From assembly GCA_046046245.1 (NCBI GenBank), contig JBJOKE010000091.1, forward strand, positions 1 through 64,000: a stretch of 64,000 nt of DNA, in the 5' to 3' direction. The notes beneath the pieces are model-generated. The model did not search any database and was not told the origin of the DNA. It was given only the letters and a program-made list of their open reading frames with translations. Position numbers and translations under genes: made by a program. The DNA is from UBA4615 sp046046245. Its GTDB lineage: Bacteria > Pseudomonadota > Gammaproteobacteria > Burkholderiales > Burkholderiaceae_E. Positions 25,051 to 32,730 of the stretch are shown in pieces; the first letter of the stretch is position 1, and each line of letters opens with the position of its first letter.

Positions 25051-26646
25051 TCAGCGGTTCTCCGCCGGCAGGTCCTTCATCGTCGCCTCGTAGGCCGTCC
25101 GCAGCTCGCGCTTGAGCAGCTTGCCGCTCGGGTTCTTCGGCAGCGCGTCGACGAAGATCACCTTCTTCGGCACCTTGAAGTGCGCCATCCGCTCGCGGCA
25201 GTGGCCGATCACCTGCGCCTCGGTCATGCCCTCGAAGCCCGGCTTGCGCACGATCACCGCGGTCACCGCCTCGATCCAGTACGGGTGCGGCAGGCCGACC
25301 ACCGCCACCTCGGACACGCCGTCGAGCCGGTAGACCGTCTCCTCGACCTCGCGGGAGGCGACGTTCTCGCCGCCGGTCTTGATCATGTCCTTCTTGCGGT
25401 CGACGACGGTGATGTAGCCCTCGTCGTCGATGGTGGCGAGGTCGCCGCTGTGGAACCAGCCGCCCTCGAAGGTGGCCGCGGTCCGCTCGGGGTCGTTGAA
25501 GTAGCCGTTCAGCAGCTGCGGCGAGCGGTGGACGATCTCGCCGATCTCGCCGACCGCCACGTCGCGCATCGCATCGTCGACCACCCGCGTCTCGACGTTC
25601 AGCACCGCGCGGCCCGCGGAGCCCGCCTTGCGAAGCTGGTCCTCGGGCTTGAGCACCGTGGCCAGCGGCGCGATCTCGGTCTGGCCGTAGAAGTTCCAGA
25701 GCCGGACCTTCGGCAGCCGCTCGGCCATCTCCTGCAGCACCGCCACCGGCATGATCGAGGCGCCGTAGTAGCCCTTCCGGAGCAGGGACAGGTCGGTGGT
25801 CGCGAAGGCCGGCGAGCGCAGCAGCGCGATCCAGATCGACGGCGGCGCGAAGAAGCTGTTGATGCGGTGCGAGGCGAGCAGCGCGAGGATGTTGTCGGGC
25901 GTGGGCTTGCCGGTGATCACGCTCGAGGCGCCGACGTAGACCGCCGGCCCGAGGAACACGTCGAGCTGCGCGCAGTGGTAGAGCGGCAGCGCGTGCAGCA
26001 GCGTGTCGGACTCGGCGATCTCGCCCTCGACCACGCAGCTCACGTACTCCCAGCAGACCGCCTCGTGGGTCAGCATCGCGCCCTTGGGCAGCGACTCCGT
26101 GCCGCTGGTGTAGATGATCTGCGCGAGCATCCGGCCGTCGAGCTCGACCGCGGGCGCGGCCGCGTCGTCGGCGAGCAGCCGCGCGAAGGTCGGCATGCCG
26201 GCCGGCGGCTCGGCCGGGTCCTCGCCCTCGAGCCAGACCACGTGCTCGACGGACGTGTCCTGCGCGGCTGCGGCCTGCCCGAGCGCCACCATGTCCGGCC
26301 CGAGCGCGAGCAGCCGCGCGTCGGAGTGCCTCAGGATGTACGCGACCTCGTCGGCATTGAGCATGAAGTTGATCGGTACCAGCACCGCGCCCAGCCGCGC
26401 GAGCGCGAAGCGCAGCGCGGCGAACGCGTGCGAGTTGCGCGACAGCACCGCGACGCGGTCGCCGGCGCGCACCGGTGCGCCGGCGCGGCCGGCGGCCAGC
26501 CCGTTGGCGAGGCGGTTCACCACCGCGTCGAACTCGCGGAAGGTCCAGGCGGTGGCGCCGCAGCGGATCGCAGGCTTGTTCGGCAGGCGGGCGGCGGTGC
26601 GGCGCAGCAGGTCGCCGAGCGTCTGGCTCCGGACGGTGGGATGCAT
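25051..26646 (-). CDS. Fatty-acid/aromatic-acid CoA ligase (AMP-forming)
   Basis: A 531-residue ANL-superfamily ligase. The P-loop is IIYTSGTESLPKGAMLTHEA near residues 180-199 (with ES in place of the common GR/GK), then NFYGQTEIAPL, GWFHSGDLATIDDEGYITVV and the catalytic Lys in LPKNPSGKLLKREL near 511. It forms an acyl-CoA from a carboxylic acid. The ATG at 26646 has GAGGAGAC upstream. Operon with the amidohydrolase; a beta-lactamase-family hydrolase diverges from it 46 bp away. Confidence 0.9.
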   Translation of the reverse strand: MHPTVRSQTLGDLLRRTAARLPNKPAIRCGATAWTFREFDAVVNRLANGLAAGRAGAPVRAGDRVAVLSRNSHAFAALRFALARLGAVLVPINFMLNADEVAYILRHSDARLLALGPDMVALGQAAAAQDTSVEHVVWLEGEDPAEPPAGMPTFARLLADDAAAPAVELDGRMLAQIIYTSGTESLPKGAMLTHEAVCWEYVSCVVEGEIAESDTLLHALPLYHCAQLDVFLGPAVYVGASSVITGKPTPDNILALLASHRINSFFAPPSIWIALLRSPAFATTDLSLLRKGYYGASIMPVAVLQEMAERLPKVRLWNFYGQTEIAPLATVLKPEDQLRKAGSAGRAVLNVETRVVDDAMRDVAVGEIGEIVHRSPQLLNGYFNDPERTAATFEGGWFHSGDLATIDDEGYITVVDRKKDMIKTGGENVASREVEETVYRLDGVSEVAVVGLPHPYWIEAVTAVIVRKPGFEGMTEAQVIGHCRERMAHFKVPKKVIFVDALPKNPSGKLLKRELRTAYEATMKDLPAENR

Positions 26647-26674
26647 GCAACGTCTCCTCGGTCGTGTCGCCCGC

Positions 26675-26686
26675 ATCGTATAGGAT
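26675..26686. promoter_or_regulatory. Compact divergent promoter/operator
   Basis: The 46-bp gap between divergent genes contains ATCGTATAGGAT, an imperfect palindrome. On the plus strand TATAGG and on the minus strand TATACGAT serve as candidate -10 elements. An operator shared by the ligase and the hydrolase is plausible, but this is inference. Confidence 0.3.
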
Positions 26687-26692
26687 CGACCG

Positions 26693-27772
26693 ATGCCTTC
26701 GCTCGACGACGCGATCCGCTGGGCCGTGTCCCACGAGATCCCCTGGGCCCGGGATCCGGCCACCGACCCCGCGAACTGGGGCATCCACCTGCAGGACCCC
26801 CGACCCTGGAACGTGCTGCGCGGCCCGGTCCATGCACGCGGTCCGGCCTCGGGCGTGGTCGTGCACCGCGGCGTGGAGCTCGCGGCCTGGGGCGAGCCCG
26901 ACCGCGCGGACCTGACGTTCAGCGTCGCGAAGACCTACCTCGCGCTGCTCGCCGGCGTCGCGCACGGGCGCGGCCTGCTGCCGGACCCCGACGAGCCGGT
27001 GGGCGCACGGGTGCGCGGCATCGGCTTCGAGTCGCCGCACAACGCCGCGGTCACCTGGACGATGCTGCTGCAGCAGACGAGCGAGTGGGAGGGCAGCGTC
27101 TTCGGGGTGCCCGACACGGTGGACCGCTACCGCGTCGTCGCGCATGCCGGCCGGCCGGCCGAGGGTCGCAAGGGCGATGCGCGACCGCTGTGCGCGCCCG
27201 GCACCTTCTGGGAGTACAACGACGTCCGCATCAACCAGCTGTCGCTCGCGCTGATGCACCTGTTCCGGCGACCGCTGCCCGAGGTGTTCGACGAGGCGAT
27301 CCTGTCGCCGCTGGGCGCCACCTCCGACTGGCGCTGGGTCGGCTACGACGATGCATGGGTCGAGCTGCCCGATCCGGCAGGCGGGCCGGGTTCGACGCGG
27401 CGCGTGCAGTCGGTGCCGGGCGGCACGCACTGGGGCGGCGGCGTGTCGATCTCGGCCCGCGACCAGGCCCGCATCGGCGCGCTGATGCTGACCCGCGGCC
27501 GACACGGTGACGACGCGCTCGTGCCGCCCTCGTGGATCGACCGCCTGCGCGAGCCCTGCCGCATCGCACCCTGGTACGGGATGCTGGTCTGGCTGAACGG
27601 GCCGAGCCGCCGGATCTTCCCGTCGGCCGGTCCGGAGAGCGTCTTCATGATCGGCGCCGGCGGCCACCTGACCTGGGTCGATCCCGATCGCGACCTCGTC
27701 GTCGTGTCGCGATGGGTCGCGCCGGAGCACACCGACGGACTGGTCGCACGGGTGCTCGCGGCGCTCGGCTGA
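26693..27772 (+). CDS. Beta-lactamase family serine hydrolase
   Basis: The 359-residue protein has SxxK as S77-V-A-K80 in LTFSVAKTYL, YxN in FWEYNDVRIN near residue 175, and a late GAGGH that replaces the KTG motif. These identify the class C beta-lactamase/esterase fold. There is no signal peptide; the protein starts MPSLDDAIRWAVSHEIPWAR. Probably a cytoplasmic esterase or amidase. It diverges from the AMP-dependent ligase/amidohydrolase pair, repeating the ligase-hydrolase pairing seen at 15.5-18.5 kb. Confidence 0.84.
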   Translation: MPSLDDAIRWAVSHEIPWARDPATDPANWGIHLQDPRPWNVLRGPVHARGPASGVVVHRGVELAAWGEPDRADLTFSVAKTYLALLAGVAHGRGLLPDPDEPVGARVRGIGFESPHNAAVTWTMLLQQTSEWEGSVFGVPDTVDRYRVVAHAGRPAEGRKGDARPLCAPGTFWEYNDVRINQLSLALMHLFRRPLPEVFDEAILSPLGATSDWRWVGYDDAWVELPDPAGGPGSTRRVQSVPGGTHWGGGVSISARDQARIGALMLTRGRHGDDALVPPSWIDRLREPCRIAPWYGMLVWLNGPSRRIFPSAGPESVFMIGAGGHLTWVDPDRDLVVVSRWVAPEHTDGLVARVLAALG

Positions 27773-27784
27773 GGGTATTCCCGA

Positions 27785-27801
27785 GCGGTCGAATCGACCG
27801 C
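27785..27801. repeat. Perfect 17-bp inverted repeat
   Basis: GCGGTCGA and TCGACCGC flank one A. It lies 13 bp after the serine hydrolase stop and 46 bp before the lipoprotein start. It could end the upstream transcript or bind a dimeric regulator; no T-run follows. Confidence 0.55.
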
Positions 27802-27817
27802 ACGAACGGCGCGCCCG

Positions 27818-27835
27818 ATGTGCGGTTCCGCACAT
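27818..27835. promoter_or_regulatory. Perfect 18-bp inverted repeat before the lipoprotein start
   Basis: ATGTGCGG and CCGCACAT are exact reverse complements around TT, ending 11 bp before the ATG at 27847. As RNA it forms a short hairpin next to the ribosome-binding region; as DNA it is a good operator candidate. Together with the repeat at 27785 it fills most of the 74-bp gap. Confidence 0.5.
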
Positions 27836-27846
27836 ACAGTTCGGGG

Positions 27847-28944
27847 ATGGCTCGGGCTCTCTCCTCCTCCCTCCTGGCGGGTGCCATCGCATGGCTGCTG
27901 GTCGGCTGCGCGGGCGGCGACACCGGCGGCGCCCCGCCCTCGGCGACCGCCGTCGCGGGCGCAGCCCTCGGCACGCCGACGGCCAAGCCGATCGGCGATC
28001 CGTCGTCGGGCACGAGCGCGGGGGCCGTCGCGGCCTCGGGGGCGAACGTGCCGTCGGTGGCCGGCAAGGGGCGCTACGGCGTACCGACCGGGGCCGAGCT
28101 CGGCGTGGGCGCCTCGCTCGCCGGCGGACTGCCCTTCCCCATCGACGACGCATGGAACCGCGACCTGGTCCGATCGCAGCCCGATCCGGGCTCGGCGTCG
28201 CTGGTCGCGGCGATCGGGCCGAACGCGAACCTCGCGCCCGGCTTCGGTACGCTCGCCGGCGTGCCGTACGCGGTGGTCGGTCGCACGCAGGCCACGGTCA
28301 CCGTGCGCCTCGCCGGCGGGGCGGTCCGCTCGTGGCCGATCCCGGCCGACCTGCCGTCGTCGGCCGATGCGTCGGCGCGACTGGCGGTGGTCGACCGCGA
28401 CGCGGGCCTGCTCTACGAACTCACCGGCGCGACCCGCGCGGCCGACGGCAGCTGGGACGCCGCCCGCGGCGCGGCCTGGCGGCTCGATGCCGCGGACGCC
28501 GCGCCGGTCGACGCGGCCGGCGCCGCGGCGGCCGACGGCGGCCTGCCGGTGTTCCCCGGACTCGTGCGCTTCGACGAAGCCGCCTCGGGCGCGGTCCGCC
28601 ATGCGCTGCGGGTCACGGTGCCGGCGGTCGGCGGCGCGTTCCTGCCGCCGGCGCGCAGCGTCGCGGCGGGTGCCGCCGGCGGCGCGCTGCCCCCGCTGGG
28701 TCTGCGCCTGCGGCTGAAGGGCGAGGTGCCGATCCCCGCCGACGCGAGCCCCGCGGCGCGCGCGATCCTGCAGGCGCTCAAGACCTACGGGATGATCGTC
28801 GTCGGCACGGGTCCGGCGCTGACGATCGAGGGGGTGCCCGACGCGCGCTGGGACACGGCCCGACTCGCGGCCGACCTCGCACGGCTGCGCGGCACCGACT
28901 TCGAGGCGATCGCGATGGACGGGCTGGTGATCGCCTCGAACTGA
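27847..28944 (+). CDS. Secreted lipoprotein of unknown function
   Basis: The 365-residue protein has signal peptide MARALSSSLLAGAIAWLLVG followed by C21 (lipobox LVGC), then a Gly/Ala/Ser/Thr-rich linker to about residue 95. The C-terminal domain has WNRDLVRSQPDP, VVDRDAGLLYELTGA, LPVFPGLVRFDEAASGAVRH and LKTYGMIVVGTG. I recall similar motifs in secreted proteins of soil bacteria, but I know no assigned function. It is followed by a convergent MFS gene. Two palindromes precede its start. Confidence 0.75.
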   Translation: MARALSSSLLAGAIAWLLVGCAGGDTGGAPPSATAVAGAALGTPTAKPIGDPSSGTSAGAVAASGANVPSVAGKGRYGVPTGAELGVGASLAGGLPFPIDDAWNRDLVRSQPDPGSASLVAAIGPNANLAPGFGTLAGVPYAVVGRTQATVTVRLAGGAVRSWPIPADLPSSADASARLAVVDRDAGLLYELTGATRAADGSWDAARGAAWRLDAADAAPVDAAGAAAADGGLPVFPGLVRFDEAASGAVRHALRVTVPAVGGAFLPPARSVAAGAAGGALPPLGLRLRLKGEVPIPADASPAARAILQALKTYGMIVVGTGPALTIEGVPDARWDTARLAADLARLRGTDFEAIAMDGLVIASN

Positions 28945-29000
28945 GCGCCGCCGTCCGCTCCCTGCCCGCCCCGCTGCTCGTCGCGCTCGGTCCGAGCCGC

Positions 29001-29028
29001 GCCGCGGCCGCTCCGTTCAGGCCGCGGC
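29001..29028. terminator. Hairpin across the MFS stop codon in a convergent gap
   Basis: GCCGCGGCC (29001-29009) and GGCCGCGGC (29020-29028) pair perfectly with a 10-nt loop that contains the MFS stop codon. A second small palindrome, GCTCGG-T-CCGAGC, lies at 28985-28997. Both are in or next to the gap between the convergent lipoprotein and MFS genes. No T-run. Confidence 0.35.
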
Positions 29029-30309
29029 CGCGGCGGCGTTCACGCGCGGCGCCAGCGGGCCGGCGCGCCGCAGCAGGAAGGTGGCGATCGCGACGTTCAG
29101 CAGGTTCCACCCGATCCCGTTGACGAAGGCCGCGCGGTAGGAACCGGTCAGGTCGAAGATCTGGCCCGACATCCAGCCGCCGAGTGCCATGCCGACCAGG
29201 GTCGCGGTGATCACCACGCTGACCCGGCGGCCGGCCTGCTGCGGCGGGAAGTGCTCGCGGACCACCAGCGCGTACGAGGGCACGATCCCGCCCTGGAACA
29301 GGCCGAACATCGCCGAGACCAGGTACAGCGACACCATGCCGTCGAAGGGCAGGAACATCGCGAGCGCGATGGTCTGCAGCACCGAGCCGAGCAGCAGCGT
29401 GCGCAGGCCGCCGATGCGGTCGGCGACCAGGCCGGAGATCAGCCGGCTGACGATGCCCGAGCCCAGCATCAGCGCGAGCATCTCGGCGCCGCGCGCGGCG
29501 CCGTAGCCGAGGTCGACGCAGTAGGCGACGATGTGGACCTGCGGCATCGCCATCGCGACGCAGCAGGCGACGCCGGCCACCACCAGCAGCCACTGCAGCG
29601 CGTCGGGCGACAGGCCGAGCGGGCGTGCGTAGTCGACGCCGGCGGCCGCCACCGGCCTCCCCGAGGGCGCGGCCGCGCCGACGCCGAGCGCCGGCGGCCG
29701 GCGCCGCAGCATCAGCGCGAGCGGCAGCATCGCGGCGGTGCAGAAGAGGCCGATGCCGACGTAGGTGGTCCGCCAGCCGACCGTCTCGATGAAGTGCTGC
29801 GCGACCGGCGGCCAGATCGCGCCGCCGAGGTAGTTGCCGCCCGCGCAGATCGCGACCGCGATGCCGCGGCGCCTGTCGAACCACAGCGTGGTGTCCGCCA
29901 GCAGCGGCGAGAAGCCGGCCGAGGTGCCGAGCGCGCCGATCAGCACGCCCTGGGCGAAGCCGAACAGCACCAGTCCCGGCGCGAAGCCGGCGAGCACGAA
30001 GCCCAGCCCGAGCCCGATCGCGCCGACCACGCTCGGCACCGCGACGCCGTACCGGTCGGCGAGCCGGCCCATCAGCAGGCCGCCCGCGCCGAAGCCGATC
30101 ATCGTCGCGGTGTAGGGCATCGACGCCGCCGCGCGGTCGATGCCGAAGTCGGCCTGGATCGCCGGCAGCACGACGCTGACGACGTACATGCCGCTCGCGC
30201 CCAGCGTCATCAGCCCGAGCACGACGCACAGCCGCAGCCAGGCGTAGCGGGAATCGGGCCCGTACGGGTCGGCGGCACCGGCGGGCAGCGGCCCCGCGGC
30301 GCCGCTCAA
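29017..30309 (-). CDS. Major facilitator superfamily permease
   Basis: The 430-residue membrane protein has 12 predicted helices. Early segments are WLRLCVVLGLMTLGASGMYV and MGRLADRYGVAV, the latter matching the MFS loop 2-3 motif GxLaDrxG; ISGLVADRIGGLRTLL is the corresponding loop 8-9 motif. It resembles oxalate/formate-type or cyanate-type transporters. I chose TTG at 30309, which overlaps the upstream TGA and has GGGAG seven bases ahead; a GTG at 30333 has no such site. Translational coupling to the UPF0149 gene follows. Confidence 0.85.
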   Translation of the reverse strand: MSGAAGPLPAGAADPYGPDSRYAWLRLCVVLGLMTLGASGMYVVSVVLPAIQADFGIDRAAASMPYTATMIGFGAGGLLMGRLADRYGVAVPSVVGAIGLGLGFVLAGFAPGLVLFGFAQGVLIGALGTSAGFSPLLADTTLWFDRRRGIAVAICAGGNYLGGAIWPPVAQHFIETVGWRTTYVGIGLFCTAAMLPLALMLRRRPPALGVGAAAPSGRPVAAAGVDYARPLGLSPDALQWLLVVAGVACCVAMAMPQVHIVAYCVDLGYGAARGAEMLALMLGSGIVSRLISGLVADRIGGLRTLLLGSVLQTIALAMFLPFDGMVSLYLVSAMFGLFQGGIVPSYALVVREHFPPQQAGRRVSVVITATLVGMALGGWMSGQIFDLTGSYRAAFVNGIGWNLLNVAIATFLLRRAGPLAPRVNAAAAAA

Positions 30310-31136
30310 TGCACTGCTCCCGCGCCGTGGCACTGCTTGAACTTCTTCCCGCTGCCGCAGGGGCAGGGATCGTTGCGGCCGACCTTCTCGCCGTCGCGCC
30401 GCACGGTGGGCGGCGCGAGCGCACGCTCGCGGGCCTCGCGGAAGAAGTCGTAGACGTCCTGCACGCCGTCGAGCATCTCGTGGATCACCGCCTCGCGCTC
30501 GTCGTCGGAGATCGGCTCGAAGTCCTCGTCCTCGTCGTCATCGAACGCGTCGCCGCGCGGCGCGCCGGCGCGCGATGCCGGCGGCGCGGCCCGCGGCGGC
30601 GGGGCGGCGGGCGCCGCCTCGTCGTCCTCGTCGTCCTCGTCGTCCTCGTCGTCCTGGTCGATGTCCTGCTGCGCGTCGGCCACCAGCCGCATCACCGGAT
30701 CGAGCGCGTCGGCGTGGTCGTCGTCCTCGTCGAGCGGCGACCAGGCCTCGGGGCGCATCGACATGCCGCGCGCGAAGCCGATCGCCCAGGCGTTGCCCCA
30801 GGCCACGCCCGCCTCGTCGTAGGCGAGCACCGGCGAGAAGCCCTGGCCGTCGTAGAGCATCGACGCGACCGCCGCACGATGCCGCTCGACGAGCTTCAGC
30901 AGCGATGCGTCCTCGCCCTCGCCGCGCAGCGCCACGCGGGCGCGCGGCGAGTCGCCGAGCACCATCGGCAGCCATTCGTCGCGAGGGATCGGCTCGGGGC
31001 AGCAGGCGAGCGCGGCGAGGAAGCCGTCGAGCTCCTCCACGGCCATCGAGTCCTCGGGGTCGATGGCGGCGAGCCGCGTCTCGAGCGTTTCGATCTCGGC
31101 GTCCGACAGCGGCCGGTCGTGGCTGGGGATGTTCAT
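30306..31136 (-). CDS. UPF0149 (YgfB/YecA) protein with C-terminal SEC-C zinc motif
   Basis: The 276-residue protein has an N-terminal UPF0149 helical domain (AIDPEDSMAVEELDGFLAAL, then VAWGNAWAIGFARGM). A very acidic linker follows (about residues 160-178, runs of Asp/Glu encoded by a GTCGTCCTC repeat), then a helix EAVIHEMLDGVQDVYDFF. It ends with the SEC-C motif NDPCPCGSGKKFKQCHG, which binds zinc by CxC...CH. SEC-C tails can contact ribosomes or SecB-like partners, so a role in protein quality control is possible. Cytoplasmic. Confidence 0.88.
   Translation of the reverse strand: MNIPSHDRPLSDAEIETLETRLAAIDPEDSMAVEELDGFLAALACCPEPIPRDEWLPMVLGDSPRARVALRGEGEDASLLKLVERHRAAVASMLYDGQGFSPVLAYDEAGVAWGNAWAIGFARGMSMRPEAWSPLDEDDDHADALDPVMRLVADAQQDIDQDDEDDEDDEDDEAAPAAPPPRAAPPASRAGAPRGDAFDDDEDEDFEPISDDEREAVIHEMLDGVQDVYDFFREARERALAPPTVRRDGEKVGRNDPCPCGSGKKFKQCHGAGAVH
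30619..30655. repeat. 9-bp GTCGTCCTC microsatellite inside UPF0149 gene
   Basis: About four tandem copies of a 9-bp unit encode the repeating Asp-Asp-Glu linker. Copy-number changes would keep the frame and change only linker length. Confidence 0.7.
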
Positions 31137-31184
31137 CCCCGGTATCGTACAGGCCCCCGACGAGACCCCCGAAGGAGCGTTCCG

Positions 31185-32024
31185 ATGGCACACGACAGGC
31201 TTCCCGCCACGATCGGCGGAGACCCTTCCCGCGCGGCGGGCCGGCTCGCCGGCAAGCGCGCGATCGTCACCGGCGCGGGCAGCGGCATCGGGCGCGCGTC
31301 GGCTCGGCTGTTCGCCGCCGAGGGCGCCGCGGTGCTGGTGGTGGACCGCAGCGCCGAGGCCGTCGAGCAGACCGCGGCGATGATCCGAGAGGCCGGCGGC
31401 ACCGCGATCGCGCAGGCGGCCGACGCGGGCTCGGACGCCGACGTCGCGGCCTTCGTGGCGCGCGCGGTCCGCGAGCTCGGCGGCCTGGACGTGCTGTATG
31501 CGAACGCGGGCATCAGCGGCGGCGACGTGCCGATGCCCGAACAGACCGTCGACCTGTGGCAGGAGGTGCTCCGGGTCAACCTGATCGGGCCGTTCCTCGC
31601 GGTGAAGCATGCCGGCGCGCACATGGTCGCGCAGGGCCGCGGCTCGATCGTCTGCACCGCGTCGGTGGCGGGGCTGCGGGCCAACGCCGGCGGCAATCCG
31701 TACAGCGCGAGCAAGGCCGGCGTGATCAGCCTCGTGCAGACCTCGGCCAACTCGTTCTGGGGCACCGGCGTGCGGATCAACGCGATCTGCCCGGGGCTCA
31801 TCGAGACCGGGATGACGAAGCCGATCTTCGAGGCGGCCCGCGCCGGCGGCAACGAGGACAAGCTCGGCCAGATCAATCCGCTGCAGCGCTACGGCCTGCC
31901 GCAGGAGATCGCGGCCGCGGCGCTCTTCCTCGCGAGCGACGAGTCCTCGTACGTGAACGGGCAGGCGCTCGCCGTCGACGGCGGACTCAGCAGCACGCTG
32001 CCGTTCAAGCGTCGGGTTCGCTGA
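31185..32024 (+). CDS. SDR family NAD(P)-dependent oxidoreductase
   Basis: A classical 279-residue SDR. TGAGSGIGRAS binds cofactor, YANAGISGG is the NNAG-like motif, and catalytic Ser (CTASVAGL) and YSASK are present, followed by NAICPGLIETGM. The C-terminus YVNGQALAVDGG is typical. The substrate is probably a hydroxyacyl or alcohol compound; nothing nearby defines it. The ATG at 31185 follows GAAGGAG. Diverges from the UPF0149 gene across 48 bp. Confidence 0.9.
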   Translation: MAHDRLPATIGGDPSRAAGRLAGKRAIVTGAGSGIGRASARLFAAEGAAVLVVDRSAEAVEQTAAMIREAGGTAIAQAADAGSDADVAAFVARAVRELGGLDVLYANAGISGGDVPMPEQTVDLWQEVLRVNLIGPFLAVKHAGAHMVAQGRGSIVCTASVAGLRANAGGNPYSASKAGVISLVQTSANSFWGTGVRINAICPGLIETGMTKPIFEAARAGGNEDKLGQINPLQRYGLPQEIAAAALFLASDESSYVNGQALAVDGGLSSTLPFKRRVR

Positions 32025-32136
32025 GCGGCGGGCGGCACATCGGGCGGCGCGGGCGCCCGCCGACGGGGCGCACGTCCCGCGCGCCCGGCGAGCCCGGCCC
32101 GCGTCGTCGCGACACCACGACCACTTTTCCCGATGG

Positions 32137-32163
32137 GACGATCCCGACACGATCGGGGTCGTC
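32137..32163. repeat. 11-bp-stem inverted repeat upstream of 32216 gene
   Basis: GACGATCCCGA (32137-32147) pairs with TCGGGGTCGTC (32153-32163) around a 5-nt loop, with a single T-G wobble. It follows a CTTTTCCC tract. It may terminate SDR transcription or act as an operator for the next gene; the T-run precedes rather than follows, so intrinsic termination on the plus strand is unlikely. Confidence 0.4.
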
Positions 32164-32215
32164 TCCGCCAATTGGGTCACGCGGACCGTCGCGCTCATGT
32201 GCCACGCTCCCATGC

Positions 32216-32659
32216 GTGAGCACGTCGTCCGTCGCCCCGACCCCGCCGTCCCTCGTCCTGCCTCCGGCAGCCCGGCCGGCGCGCGACGACGGGTCCGCGC
32301 CCCGCATGGCGCTGCGCCTGTCGGCCGTGATCGACGCCGATGCACTGGTCGAGGACCTCGCGCGGCTCTGGCGAGACACGCCGTGCCGCACGCGGGTGGC
32401 CTCGCGGGTGGAACTCTCGGTGGTCGAGACCTGCGGCCGCTCGGCCGCGGACCGCGAGCGCGACGCGCTGCGCCTGCTGCATGCCGAGGCCGACGGCCCG
32501 CCGTGCACCGCCGCGCTGCGGGCGACGCTGGTGACGCTCGCCGCCGGCGAGCACCTGCTGCTGCTCTCCGCGTCGCCGAAGGTCGGCGCGACGGGCCTGG
32601 TCGCGCTGGCGGACGGACTCGCGCGGCGCTATCCGGCGAGCCCGGTCGGACTGGGCTGA
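32216..32659 (+). CDS. Small protein resembling a degenerate NRPS condensation domain half
   Basis: A 147-residue frame with GTG at 32216 (ATG at 32306 is the alternative). MALRLSAVIDADALVEDLAR, then TAALRATLVTLAAGEHLLLL and GLVALADGLARRYPA follow the order of the N-terminal half of condensation domains (L-G-LD--AL--AL; PLLRA-L--L--DEHVLLL; L--EL--LY). The catalytic HHxxxDG is replaced by roughly SPKVGAT, so no condensation activity is expected. There are no NRPS genes nearby. The domain link is my inference from pattern; the frame itself is plausible by composition. Confidence 0.5.
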   Translation: MSTSSVAPTPPSLVLPPAARPARDDGSAPRMALRLSAVIDADALVEDLARLWRDTPCRTRVASRVELSVVETCGRSAADRERDALRLLHAEADGPPCTAALRATLVTLAAGEHLLLLSASPKVGATGLVALADGLARRYPASPVGLG

Positions 32660-32697
32660 GGATCGCGCCGGACGCGATCGGCCGGGACCGCGTCCGG

Positions 32698-32716
32698 CCC
32701 GGTCAGCCGGACCGGG
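32698..32716. terminator. Hairpin between convergent genes
   Basis: CCCGGTC and GACCGGG pair around a 5-nt loop, in the 71-bp gap between the 32216 gene and yaeQ stops. No T-run. Position suggests a bidirectional 3'-end structure. Confidence 0.35.
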
Positions 32717-32730
32717 TCGGAACGAGCGCC

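Noticed and set aside
27532..27846. Upstream extension of the lipoprotein frame
   Set aside because: It overlaps the serine hydrolase in another frame; the signal peptide and lipobox begin at 27847.
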